From: Ectocarpus siliculosus
Taxonomy: Eukaryota; Sar; Phaeophyceae; Ectocarpales; Ectocarpaceae
Assembly (NCBI GenBank): GCA_000310025.1
Contig: FN648759.1
Span: forward strand, 27,498 to 46,640
DNA length: 19,143 bases
Reading direction: 5' to 3'
Shown here: positions 1 to 8,600 of the stretch, in pieces
How the letters are laid out: each line of letters starts with the position of its first letter
Position numbering within the stretch: the first letter of the stretch is position 1
Notes under the pieces: model-generated
What the model saw: the letters and a program-made list of their open reading frames with translations, nothing else
What the model was told of the DNA's origin: nothing
Databases searched by the model: none
Made by a program: the position numbers and the translations under genes

Positions 1-196
1 CGAAATACGTTGCCTCTGGAGCACAACGGCCGCATGCTAATCCATATCGGCTTGACGCACACATACACCATACACCGTACAGAGGAAAACACACACACAG
101 AGTGAGAGAAGGATCACATGCAAACATATTATATGTATTTATGATATGGATTCACATATGACCCCGGTAAAAAAACACAAAAAAACAAAAATAGTT
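1..196. other. AC-rich low-complexity flank, no gene seen
   Basis: This stretch is rich in CA and CACACA runs and ends in an A-rich tract with several short A runs (about 169-191). I see no open frame with family resemblance and no RNA gene. Confidence 0.6.
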
Positions 197-461
197 AGGG
201 TGCCACACACAAAACGCCCGACCAGTACCTAACACATATCATCTGCACCTTCCCAACATAACATATATGAGACACACAAGACAGCTACCTAACTGTCTTG
301 TTGAGCCTGTTACCCGCAGGGGAGATGTGCCTATATGCTGTCTGGGAAATCGTACACATAAAGGTACTTTCTGACGCTATGAATCCATTGCTAATCTGTC
401 TCAGACTCTTTTTTTTTTTTTTCTATGATAGAGATGGTTTCGTTGTGTCATATTAAGAAAA
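197..461 (-). repeat. Left arm of a distant inverted repeat
   Basis: Read on the minus strand, this segment aligns along its length with plus-strand 17939-18174. Shared blocks include the outer end GGCACCCT, CGCCCGACCAGTACCT, CATATATGAGACACACAAGACAGCT, the block around CCGCAGGGGAGATGT, and CTATGAATCCATTGCTAAT (orientation as in this arm). Compared with the right arm, this arm carries extra blocks of about 13 bp each, near 231-243 and 330-342. A third, partial copy lies at 17589-17680. The family is not recognised. It could be the terminal repeats of an old large transposon, or two unrelated insertions of one dispersed repeat. Confidence 0.75.
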
Positions 462-969
462 ATAAAAAAATAGTTGTGTCTTATTCTAAGAAAAAAAAAA
501 ATACAGCCAAACGAAGCAGCAAAAAAAAGTGTGATTATCATTAATATTGCGGACGCGGATACGCACATCTTCAAAAGGCATCGAATGTTGAATGTACTGT
601 ACCCTCACAGCAAGTATATCGAGCCCAACGAGCACATCGCCCGCCACAGAAAACGTCAACCATAACAGCGTAGATACAGTATAGCGGGACAGATAGGTGC
701 GGCAGGTGCACATCTAACCCGCCGCAGCCAATGATCTCAAGCCTGCCGAACTTCCCCGATACGGAGTGAGCAGTCTTACCTAATGATACTGCAACCACGC
801 AAGTTGCGTGCCATATGCAATACTGCTGTAGATCTACATGTGTCCGATCTCTCAGCGAGCAGCTGGTATGCTTGGACCCAAGCAACGGCAACCACCCGCT
901 ATCAATGTAGGAGCACATGGCGCATGACCATATACCCACGACCGTGCGGTGGAGGACGTATGGGCTAGG
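462..969. other. Unassigned sequence, no gene seen
   Basis: It begins with A-rich runs and a short imperfect duplication (GTTGTGTCATATTAAG, then GTTGTGTCTTATTCTAAG). The rest is ordinary mixed sequence. Open frames on both strands are short, overlap each other and resemble nothing I know. Confidence 0.5.
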
Positions 970-1232
970 CTTCCGCTGTTCTTGTCGATAGCTGGCCTGG
1001 ATGTATGTGCGGAGGATACAGATGCTCGGGGTGCTTTGCAAATTTTGCTTGCAATTTTTTCCATCTGGTTGATCTGGTCAAATATGGCGACAATTTTTGG
1101 CAAAACATATTTAGAGGAAATGATGTACAGAGTATACGCACCGGTGATGGTCTTGATGGGGAACGCTGCCACCATGGCGAGGCCCAGGAGCGTAGAACTA
1201 GCGGGGAGCTTCATGGAGATATACCGAAGCAG
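970..1232 (+). pseudogene. Possible exon or fragment of an LtrA-like membrane protein
   Basis: One frame (open over about 949-1236) encodes a stretch that looks like real protein: a hydrophobic helix (ALQILLAIFSIWLIWSNMAT), a short charged turn, then a second hydrophobic segment (MMYRVYAPVMVLMGN). The pattern of an aromatic-rich helix with spaced Trp, a polar loop, then a second helix resembles the bacterial low-temperature-requirement protein A family, also found in some protists. A splice-donor-like CAG|GTGAGC sits at 1230-1238, just before the frame closes at TGA. There is no convincing ATG start, and I found neither the N-terminal family motif nor later helices nearby. It may be one exon, a gene relic, or chance. 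The family call is weak. Confidence 0.28.
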
Positions 1233-1709
1233 GTGAGCGCTGACAAGATCCAAACGTCTGTTTCACTGGTCTCACAGCAGTAGCAGCAAGCAGCAGCTCC
1301 GAGTAGACCGATCGATGCGCAGTGCAGTTGCTGGTGTCCTTTGAGAGGTTGTGTGGACGAGGAAAAGCGAGGAAGTGCGCATGTGTGGAAGATGGGAGAG
1401 CGCGTGACTTTTCGATATTGGTTGCGTTAAAAAAATTGTGGTGCAACTTGGTGCAACGAAGTGCGACGTCCTGTACAGTCTGGGGAAGGTTCTGGGAATA
1501 TCATTTGTGGCTCCCCTGTTACATACAGTATACGGAATATCTATCTCGAAGAACGACATGTCTGTTGGACACTCCGTCGCTTCTGGGGAACATATGTTGT
1601 ATGGTTGAGACCATGACTTGAGAGACAGGTTAGCAAAGAAAGTGGAGTGGGCGTAGGTAGCGAGCACCGCAGCACCAGCCATGTCGCTCGACCAACGCAA
1701 AAAACTGCA

Positions 1710-1743
1710 ACACAATACCGGAACACAATACCGGAACACAATG
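1710..1743. repeat. 13-bp tandem repeat
   Basis: The unit ACACAATACCGGA occurs twice exactly (1710-1722 and 1723-1735), followed by a partial third copy, ACACAATG. Confidence 0.85.
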
Positions 1744-1844
1744 CTTGAACAGGTGAACAGGGGCTAGCGTACTTTCACAACGAACCATGAATCTTTTGGC
1801 AAATTTTTAATGTACCGGGACAGAGCTTTTAGGAATTTGATTAC

Positions 1845-1859
1845 GCGGGCGAAGCCCGC
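1845..1859. other. GC hairpin with GAA loop
   Basis: Perfect 6-bp arms GCGGGC and GCCCGC enclose a GAA triloop. The centre is therefore CGAAG, as in the very stable GCGAAGC-type DNA mini-hairpin. No gene context explains it. Confidence 0.6.
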
Positions 1860-1927
1860 CAATAAACGGTGAAACCCATCATTCATCTGCGAGCCAACGC
1901 TAATCTTTTGGCTGACGCACTTGACAT

Positions 1928-2036
1928 ATTTCAAACTCGAGATTCCTGGATTATTTGACTGGATTGTTGGGATTCCCGGAAATTTGAGTTTGAAATACCG
2001 CGCGGAGATTCCCGAACCATGGGTCGGGAATTTCCG
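1928..2036. repeat. Fold-back repeat with two nested inverted repeats
   Basis: Two structures lie side by side. ATTTCAAACTC (1928-1938) pairs with GAGTTTGAAAT (1986-1996). A near-perfect hairpin follows: arms 2003-2015 and 2024-2036 match at 12 of 13 bases around an 8-base loop containing CCATGG. A related but altered copy of the second part lies at 2923-2943, next to the left LTR. This looks like a small fold-back or MITE-like dispersed repeat of unknown family. Confidence 0.6.
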
Positions 2037-2922
2037 GCTGGATCTACCTTGTTCCCGAATAAATATTCTGAGGGGTGTTTTGGCCCGATTACAAATTTAT
2101 TCAGGAAGGATCTTTAGCTTTTTGTATCTCCACCCGTGACAGAAGGGAGGGACAGCTCGCACGACGGTATAACAACCGCACGGACACCGACTGCTACCAC
2201 TCGAACAGCTACCAACGTGCAAGCTTGCTAGCCAGCGCGGCTTCTACCTCGGAGGCTAATCCACCCCTCTGTCCTCCTGTTTTAAGATATATCACAGATG
2301 GTGCATCACTCCTCGTCTCTGCATCAACACCCTCTTCTACTAGACTACAGCACATCAGCACAGCAAAAAACACCGCAACTCGTCTTGAAAAACCCAACGG
2401 CTCCGCCGATCAGCCGCTCCCTCAAGGTGTTCGCAGCTGGCAATCTCGCTCAGACGCAAAGAACGGCAGAGGACGGACACAAAACCTAGACCCGCATCCC
2501 CAGAGCTTTGACACCGCTCACACGCAAGTATAATATGTTGGTATGCATAGCTTCATGAATCTCTCATCCAGTTATTATGCATCGATCCTCTGCTGTTGTC
2601 GCGCAAGAAGCGGTTGTGGTGTGTTTTTTCTTTCCAAAGGCTCTTCTCCGCTTGGTGACATAAGTATGCATACATCATAACCATCGACCGTGAGAATGCC
2701 CTCCTGAAAGGTGCATGGTAAACTGGGGCATGAGTGGCTAGGGTGTGCGTGTCTGGTGTGTGTGCTTTGTGTTGGCAGCGAGCCGTAGCTGCCTGTTCAT
2801 GTGTTCATCATCCTGTTCATGCATTCATTCATCTTTGAGAATATTAACCTCGGAACAGCCATACTGTAGACTATATCAAGGCCTCCCCGTTCAACGCGTT
2901 TGAAATAAAAATTGGATTTCCA
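2037..2922. other. Unassigned sequence, no gene seen
   Basis: A plus-strand frame (about 2075-2533) is open for roughly 150 codons but starts only at GTG and has no family resemblance. Beyond it lie GT-rich runs (about 2745-2775) and repeated TGTTCATG/CATTCATT words (about 2796-2832). I see no promoter or RNA gene that I can defend. Confidence 0.45.
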
Positions 2923-2943
2923 CGGAGATTCCTGAACCATGGT
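2923..2943. repeat. Partial copy of the 2003-2036 fold-back repeat
   Basis: It matches 2003-2023 closely (CGGAGATTCC, then C or T, then GAACCATGG), then diverges three bases before the LTR repeat starts at 2947. The upstream TTTGAAATA at about 2899-2907 also has a counterpart at 1990-1998. The retrotransposon may have inserted into, and cut, a copy of this repeat. Confidence 0.5.
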
Positions 2944-2946
2944 TTG

Positions 2947-3246
2947 GTTTAAAGGAGGGGAAGCCGTGGGTGGTAGCTTGCTCCTAGAGATAGATGAAGG
3001 TAGGTTCTGTCGTTGACACGCTTGTCCACGATCACGTAGAGATGAGAAAGTTGCTTGTTATTGCTGAGAGACGATCAGCAAGGGTCTGAGGTGAAGTGGG
3101 GATCCAACTTCACCTCAGGGGGGCACGCAGACTAGACAAAATCCTAAGAGGGTAGGTGTCTGAAGGGTATACCTCCTGAGACCGACCCACATCCTATCAA
3201 CAATAAGATGTACCCTATTTAAGCTAGCAGCCACACTCCTTAACAC
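2947..3246 (-). repeat. 3' LTR of the retrotransposon
   Basis: Identical by eye to 16618-16917 (offset 13,671). On the element's strand the LTR opens with TG, one base in (TGTTAAGGAG...), and ends in ...CTTTAAAC. It contains a TATA-like CTTAAATAG (about 3215-3223) and two strong stem-loops (3061-3081 and 3086-3118). Confidence 0.95.
3061..3118 (-). promoter_or_regulatory. Paired stem-loops inside the LTR
   Basis: Stem 1 has perfect 7-bp arms TTGCTGA and TCAGCAA (3061-3067 and 3075-3081, 7-base loop). Stem 2 has perfect 12-bp arms CTGAGGTGAAGT and ACTTCACCTCAG (3086-3097 and 3107-3118, 9-base loop). The same pair occurs in the other LTR at 16732-16789. They would fold in the RNA and may act in 3'-end formation, packaging or strand transfer; the role is inferred. 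Confidence 0.7.
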
Positions 3247-3258
3247 TAGCCCACCCTG
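3247..3258 (-). other. Candidate polypurine tract
   Basis: On the element's strand, AGGGTGGGCTA lies directly before the 3' LTR, where plus-strand DNA synthesis is primed in LTR elements. The purine run is short and interrupted, so the call rests mainly on position. Confidence 0.5.
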
Positions 3259-4514
3259 AATATCATATATGCAGATTCTATACTCAAATCAATGCTCAAC
3301 TCCTAAAAGCTACAACGAAGATTTTAGCTGACGATTGATGCTCATGAACCGAAGATATGACTCTTCACAAAACATCCAAAAAGGAGGGTGAGTTGTAGAA
3401 ACATCCCGAATCAACCCCCACACCATCATTGAGACGAAAGATGGATGCGAACGGCCACGAAACGACACATCGACATCTCCATGACAACGCTCCTATCAAT
3501 GAAGGGATAAGGCCAAGAAAAATATGTAGTGCTGCACAGCACGCTATCCGCAACAGACGACGGCAAGAGAAATAAAGTCAAAACCTAAACGCCACACACC
3601 ACTCGTTTACGCGCACCCGCGCGTATAACAATGGGAGGAATGAGGGCGACGACCCGAGAGAGCCCCAAAATGCTGCAACAAAACTCAAAACCCAAGCAAA
3701 ATTTCCGAACGAATACGGCCTTTGATACTGGACGCGACGTAAAGGGGAAGATATCAACGCAACCAATCTAGGAAAGCGTCAAAGAAGAGCAGGAGAAATG
3801 AATGACAGGCGAACACACTGACAACAATTTCCAGAGTGTCAGAGAACTCAAACCGTATAGAGAGGCGGCCACGGCAAGACCTGATGAAAACCAAGAATGC
3901 AAAGCATGAATGATCAACGTCTGAGAAGCGATCTGACGAACTTTCCCTGGCGCGCGGGCAAAGCACAACACAGGAAGACTCAGATAACACAGAAAAATCG
4001 CAGAGATACACACAACAACACAACGACTCAAGGGCTCGACGATGATGAAGGCGTCGCCGGCAGGTAGCGATGACGGAGACGAAGTGGAACGAAGTGTGGA
4101 CGACGACGAATGTCCACGGGAGAAGACGACGCCACGGGATGGAAGCCCGAAGTAACAAGCCTAGATGACACTTCGGCGATACGGTGGAGCTAAAAAAAAT
4201 GAGTTGGCGAAAGGCGAACCCAGGGAAACACGAGAAACTCGGGGTTTGCCTGGTCAGAGGCGAACATACCGACGAAACTTGGAGAACTCGTTGTTGAAGT
4301 GTTCAGAGGCAAACAACACCGACGAAACTTGGGGAACTCTTTTTCCAAGTGTTCAGAGGCAAATAACACCGACGAAACTTGGGGAACTCTTTTTCCAAGT
4401 GTTCAGAGGCAAACCACTCGAAGAAAACAAGAAGGAAAAGAAAAAAAAAAAAAAAAAAAAACGAACAAACAAACAAAATCCAAGATAGACCAGCTCGAAC
4501 CTAAAACGGCGACG
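3259..4514 (-). other. 3' non-coding region of the retrotransposon
   Basis: About 1.25 kb between the end of the integrase frame and the polypurine tract. Minus-strand frames here (for example about 3754-4158) begin with non-ATG codons and show no family resemblance. Near the integrase end are a 50-bp tandem repeat and a long A tract (about 4440-4460), which is U-rich in the transcript. Confidence 0.6.
4251..4420. repeat. 50-bp tandem repeat in the element's 3' region
   Basis: GACGAAACTTGG recurs at 4271, 4321 and 4371, exactly 50 bp apart. The last two units are nearly identical (GGGGAACTCTTTTTCCAAGTG). The first is more diverged, and a partial unit precedes it (TCAGAGGCGAACATACC). A run of about 21 A follows near 4440-4460. 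Confidence 0.9.
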
Positions 4515-5657
4515 CTAGGAAGAGATATTGGGAACAGCCGACGGTAAGGAGTCAGTAATGGGAGGAGTGCGATCCCGGGCGTCGCCCAAAGGGCGCGAGC
4601 GATGTTTTTCTAAACACCACGATCCACAGACGGCGTCCAAGGCGGTGGAGTAGAGGTGCGCAGGCAGAGGGAGAACGCTGGGGCCCGGGTCATCCAGAAA
4701 TCGAACGATGTACGAGCCATCCTGATGAGCACCAATACGTCCTGTCCACCATAATCCGTCGCGGGCCTTGTACCACAGCCGCGCTCCTACTGGAAGGGGC
4801 GAAATGCTGAATCGACGGAGCCAAGTCGCGTGAAGCACAAGGTCAGCCCCAGGAGGCAAATAGCGTTCGCCACGATTCCGGGCGAGCTCCCGTTGTGCCG
4901 CGCGTGTCCGAGCCACTCGATACGTGCGGTTACCCTGCTTGCTTTGGCAGACCTCTCGAGACCAGTACAAGAGGATGTGTCGACGGAATTGATCGAGGTC
5001 GGACTCCCGTTCCCAAGAAGGAGTAGTCAGGCCTAGCCAATGCGTCTGGTACAGGACAGCGAGAACGCCGCTACGGCCCCGCACCAATTGGTGTCCCGAA
5101 ATGTAGTCGACCTCGAGGCGCCCGACAGGCACCGACACATCATCCGCGGTGACGTGAAACGGTGGACATTTATCGCCGAAAGAGTGCAGGACATAACGCG
5201 AAAGCTCAGCGGGTAGAGATTGGGGCAGGTCGTCCTTCTCGTACGGATTGCGACAGGGCTTGCAACGAAGGACAGATACGCGACATCGAGCTGCTGGGCC
5301 GGAAAGATCAGAAGGCAGGTCCAGGTAGAGGAGTTTACGCGCCAACGGGCTTCCATCTGGGGTGGCGTCGGCCGACGCGGGACCCACCGCAAGAACTTTG
5401 TAAGGCCCCGTCCAGGAAAGCGCGAATTTGGCCTTGAGCACCTGGTGATCCGTGTCGTTCCGCACACCCTGTCGAATTGTAGCAGCCGTGTTGTAGACCC
5501 AAGCCCACCCGCCAACAGTAAATTGCGGGAGCTTGTGGATGGCGTCCAGCAGGGATGAATTACGGCGTTCGACTCGCGAGATCTTCAGGGCGTTGTACTC
5601 ACGGACCAGGTCGTAGGCCCGGCGCTGACGATCGACAGCCAAGTTGCAGTACTCGAG
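4515..5657 (-). CDS. Integrase C-terminus: GPY module, chromodomain, Tudor-like module
   Basis: This frame continues the integrase but is shifted by -1 relative to the main pol frame, which runs on to a stop at 5585. It has no ATG of its own: homology continues across 5657 and a TTG at 5642 is merely in frame. Numbering from 5642: residues about 60-130 hold the integrase GPY/F-type module (WTGPYKVLAVGP); 171-226 form a chromodomain (VGRLEVDYISGH, then HWLGLTTPSWERESDL and a YWS end); 281-321 look like a Tudor/Agenet-type module (ARLWYKARDGLWWTGRI, then YIVRFLDDPGP). Chromodomains in Ty3/gypsy integrases steer insertion to marked chromatin, and the second reader may add specificity. The frame break is either a recent 1-base deletion or a frameshift signal. 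No classical slippery heptamer is seen at the junction. Confidence 0.85.
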   Translation of the reverse strand, partial: LEYCNLAVDRQRRAYDLVREYNALKISRVERRNSSLLDAIHKLPQFTVGGWAWVYNTAATIRQGVRNDTDHQVLKAKFALSWTGPYKVLAVGPASADATPDGSPLARKLLYLDLPSDLSGPAARCRVSVLRCKPCRNPYEKDDLPQSLPAELSRYVLHSFGDKCPPFHVTADDVSVPVGRLEVDYISGHQLVRGRSGVLAVLYQTHWLGLTTPSWERESDLDQFRRHILLYWSREVCQSKQGNRTYRVARTRAAQRELARNRGERYLPPGADLVLHATWLRRFSISPLPVGARLWYKARDGLWWTGRIGAHQDGSYIVRFLDDPGPSVLPLPAHLYSTALDAVCGSWCLEKHRSRPLGDARDRTPPITDSLPSAVPNISS

Positions 5658-8600
5658 TTGGGATGACCACCTACCGTTGGATGATCGAAGACCGAAAGCG
5701 GAAGCCGCGGAATGCGTCCGATATGGATCTCGTTCGGCGCCAATCCAGTCGACTGGTTCACGGAATTGTTGTAGGCAAATTCAACGTGCGGGAGATGTAT
5801 GTCCCAATCGTTTTGCTGTTCGTTGACGACTACCGCAAGCATCTGAGCCATCGTGTGATTGACGCGTTCCGTGCCGCCGTTGGTTTGCGGGTGGTAGGAG
5901 CTGGTGGTGACTTTCTTGATTTTCATCATCTCGTAGATCGCCATGGAGAGCTTCGAGCAAAATTGCAGTCCGTTGTCCGACAATAACGTAGTCGGACATC
6001 CCCACTTGGTCATGTACTGGTTGACGAAGATGTGAGCCGTCCCTTTCGCCGTAAATTCCGCCGCTGTAACCGCGAACATGTCGGCTCTCCGGCTGAAACG
6101 GTCTGTGAACAATAGAATGTAGGAGTTGCCCTTGGCAGTCACGGGCAGGGGGCCGAAGAAGTCGACGCCGACGACCGTACCAGGCCCCTGTGGCAATGGC
6201 ATAGCGATGACGGGCCACCGAGCGGTTTGACGCGAAGTCTTGCGAGCTTGACACACCAAACACGCGCGAAGCCACCAGCGTACGGATCGATCCAGACCAA
6301 TCCACCAGTAGAAACGCTCAAGCAGACGTTGTGTACGATGAACACCAAGATGGAAGGACGCGGCGATATGGCAGGCATGAAGGACCCACGGACGCATCAA
6401 CATGGGCACGTAGACACGGGGCACACCAGTATCCGGTAGACGAGTGGTCCTGCCGCCAGAGCGCCCGATCGGCGATGGCGCCGGTTTATGTACGAGGAGG
6501 GTGACGTTCTCATCGGTCGTGTGCAGCCTGGTTTTCGCCGCCAACGCAAGGACATCGTCCAACCGAGGGGAGCGGAGCGGGGCACTAAGGGTGAGCAAGT
6601 CAGAAGGGGGGGGGAAGGGAGAGCCATGAGACAGAAAGCGCATAGCCACCACGCATTCGCTCTCCCGCTGTTGTTCCCTAGCCCAGTCCACAGTGCCGAA
6701 ACTCTGAACGCAAGCTCGCAAATGTGAGGGGTCCAAGTCAGTCGGCTCCAACCCAGAGACAAGCGATCCCACGGAAGAGGCTGGAGAACGAGGGGCCTCA
6801 ACGAGTGGTGAAGTTGCAGACCGCGGTGTCACCGCAGGAGGAGGCATTGAGCGGGGCGAAGTCCCAGGCGAAACCTGGATAGAGGGCAAAACCGAGGATG
6901 CAGCGCGCGCCGATGCCGGCGAAGGCACCTGTGGCGCAGAGGCAGTCGACGAAAACGCCGACGTTGACGTCGCAGATGACGGCAGGGGACGCGTGCCGGT
7001 CCGGATGGTCTTGTTTGTCGAGCGGGACCGGCTAGGACGACGGGCAGTGGACGATGCCCGAGGGACGATGGTAGCCCGCGGCTGGCGTCCGAAATAGGTG
7101 GGACCGGTGACGGTGCCTCCAGAAGCAGCGGTGGTCTTGGCCCGAGTTCGTGAAGAAATGAGCGGTCCCCGCTCCGGAAGCGAAGACAGGACGTGCACAT
7201 ATCTATTCGCCAAAGACGCGGCCGGAGACATTCCGCGGGACGTAGCCGGAGCCAAACAGGAAACAGGCACCGGAGACGTGGAAACATGTGAGACCACGAA
7301 GACTCCCGAAGACCTCCGAGAATCTTGATAATCAATCGGGGAGTCCGATCGAACATCCAGCAAGCGCGGGTGATGACGGCGGAAATCCCCAAAATCAGAT
7401 GGCTGTAGCGCTGGGGGTGAAAAGACACCCGCCGAGCAGGGAGGGCGGAGCCCACCCAAACCGACCTCCGGCGTAGACGACGAGTGATAGTTGAGTCCAC
7501 AAGCCCGAATGAGGAAGACACCAGCGTGATCGACACCATCAATGCAATCGGGGCCGGTTGTGTCCGTGTCTTGTGCTGGTAAAGGCAGCCGCGAAAGGAA
7601 ATCCGCGTTGCCGTTTGCCGAACCTTTCCGATATTTCAGGGTGTAGGTGAAGTTGGACAGGAATTCGAGCCATCGTTGTACCCTGGCGTTGTGTTCTCCA
7701 ACCTTTCCAATGCTCTCTAAGGCTTTGTGATCTGAATAGATGATGAACTTGGTTGACCACAAATAGCCCCGAAGGCGCTTAATGGCCCAAACAATGCCAC
7801 CAGCTTCCAGATCCAGAACAGTCCAGTTCCGCTCCGCCGGAAGAGTAGCGCGGCTGATGTACACAATGGGTCTTACCGAGCCATCGAGTTGTTCTTGTTC
7901 CAGGGAGGCTCCAAAGCCGTCAATGCACGCGTCGGAGCACAAACGGAGAGGACGGCTGTTGTCCTCGACCGCAGCCCAATCCGGGAAGACCAAAATCGGG
8001 GGACGCGCGAGTTCGCTCAACAACGTTTTGACAACCTTGACCATGCCCGGGGTGTACTTGAAGGGGACGCCTTGTTTGAGAAGAGAGTTGAGAGGCCGCA
8101 CCTTGGTGGCGAGATTCTGAAGAAATTTCCGGTAGTAGCTGAGGCCACCGAGGAGGCTCCTAAGCTGCTTAACATTCGTCGGCGGCGGCATGTGCGTGAG
8201 CGCCCGAACCTTGACGCCATCAGGGCTAACCCCAGCCGGGGAGATGGTGTGACCGAGGAAATTGGCGTGGGTGGCGCCGACACGAGCCTTCCCTGGAGGC
8301 AGCTTGAGGTTGTACTGGCGCAGCCGTTTGAAAAACTCGATCATGTTGAGCACGTGTCCTAGAGGTTCCTCATCGAAACAGATAACATCATCCAGATAAG
8401 CAAGCACACGCTCCAGACCGTGCACCACTCTGTTGATGACCTTGACGAACCAAGACGGGCTGGCGTTGGCTCCTTGCGGCATCCGAAGCCATTCGAACAA
8501 CTGCGTGGGAGTGCAAAAGGCGGTGAGCGGGACAGTGTCTTCGTCACAAACGATCTGGTGGAAGGCCGAATTGAGATCGAAGATGGAGAACACTTTCCCG

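Larger units (their letters stand above)
1233..1927. other. Unassigned sequence, no gene seen
   Basis: Mixed-composition DNA. It contains a 13-bp tandem repeat near 1710-1743 and a small GC hairpin near 1845-1859, listed separately. Open frames here are short and unrecognised. Confidence 0.5.

Noticed and set aside
571-1041. 156-codon minus-strand frame
   Set aside because: It overlaps several other frames and is Cys/His/Arg-rich without pattern, so probably a chance frame.
2075-2533. 152-codon plus-strand frame left of the element
   Set aside because: It has a GTG start, Ser/Thr/Arg-rich composition typical of chance frames, and no family resemblance.
3754-4158. 134-codon minus-strand frame downstream of the integrase
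   Set aside because: It starts at TTG, is Cys/Ser/Phe-rich without family pattern, and overlaps other frames in the 3' non-coding region.
6829-7542. 237-codon minus-strand frame overlapping pol
   Set aside because: Out-of-frame shadow of the RNase H-integrase linker, rich in Arg/Leu/Pro with no domain.
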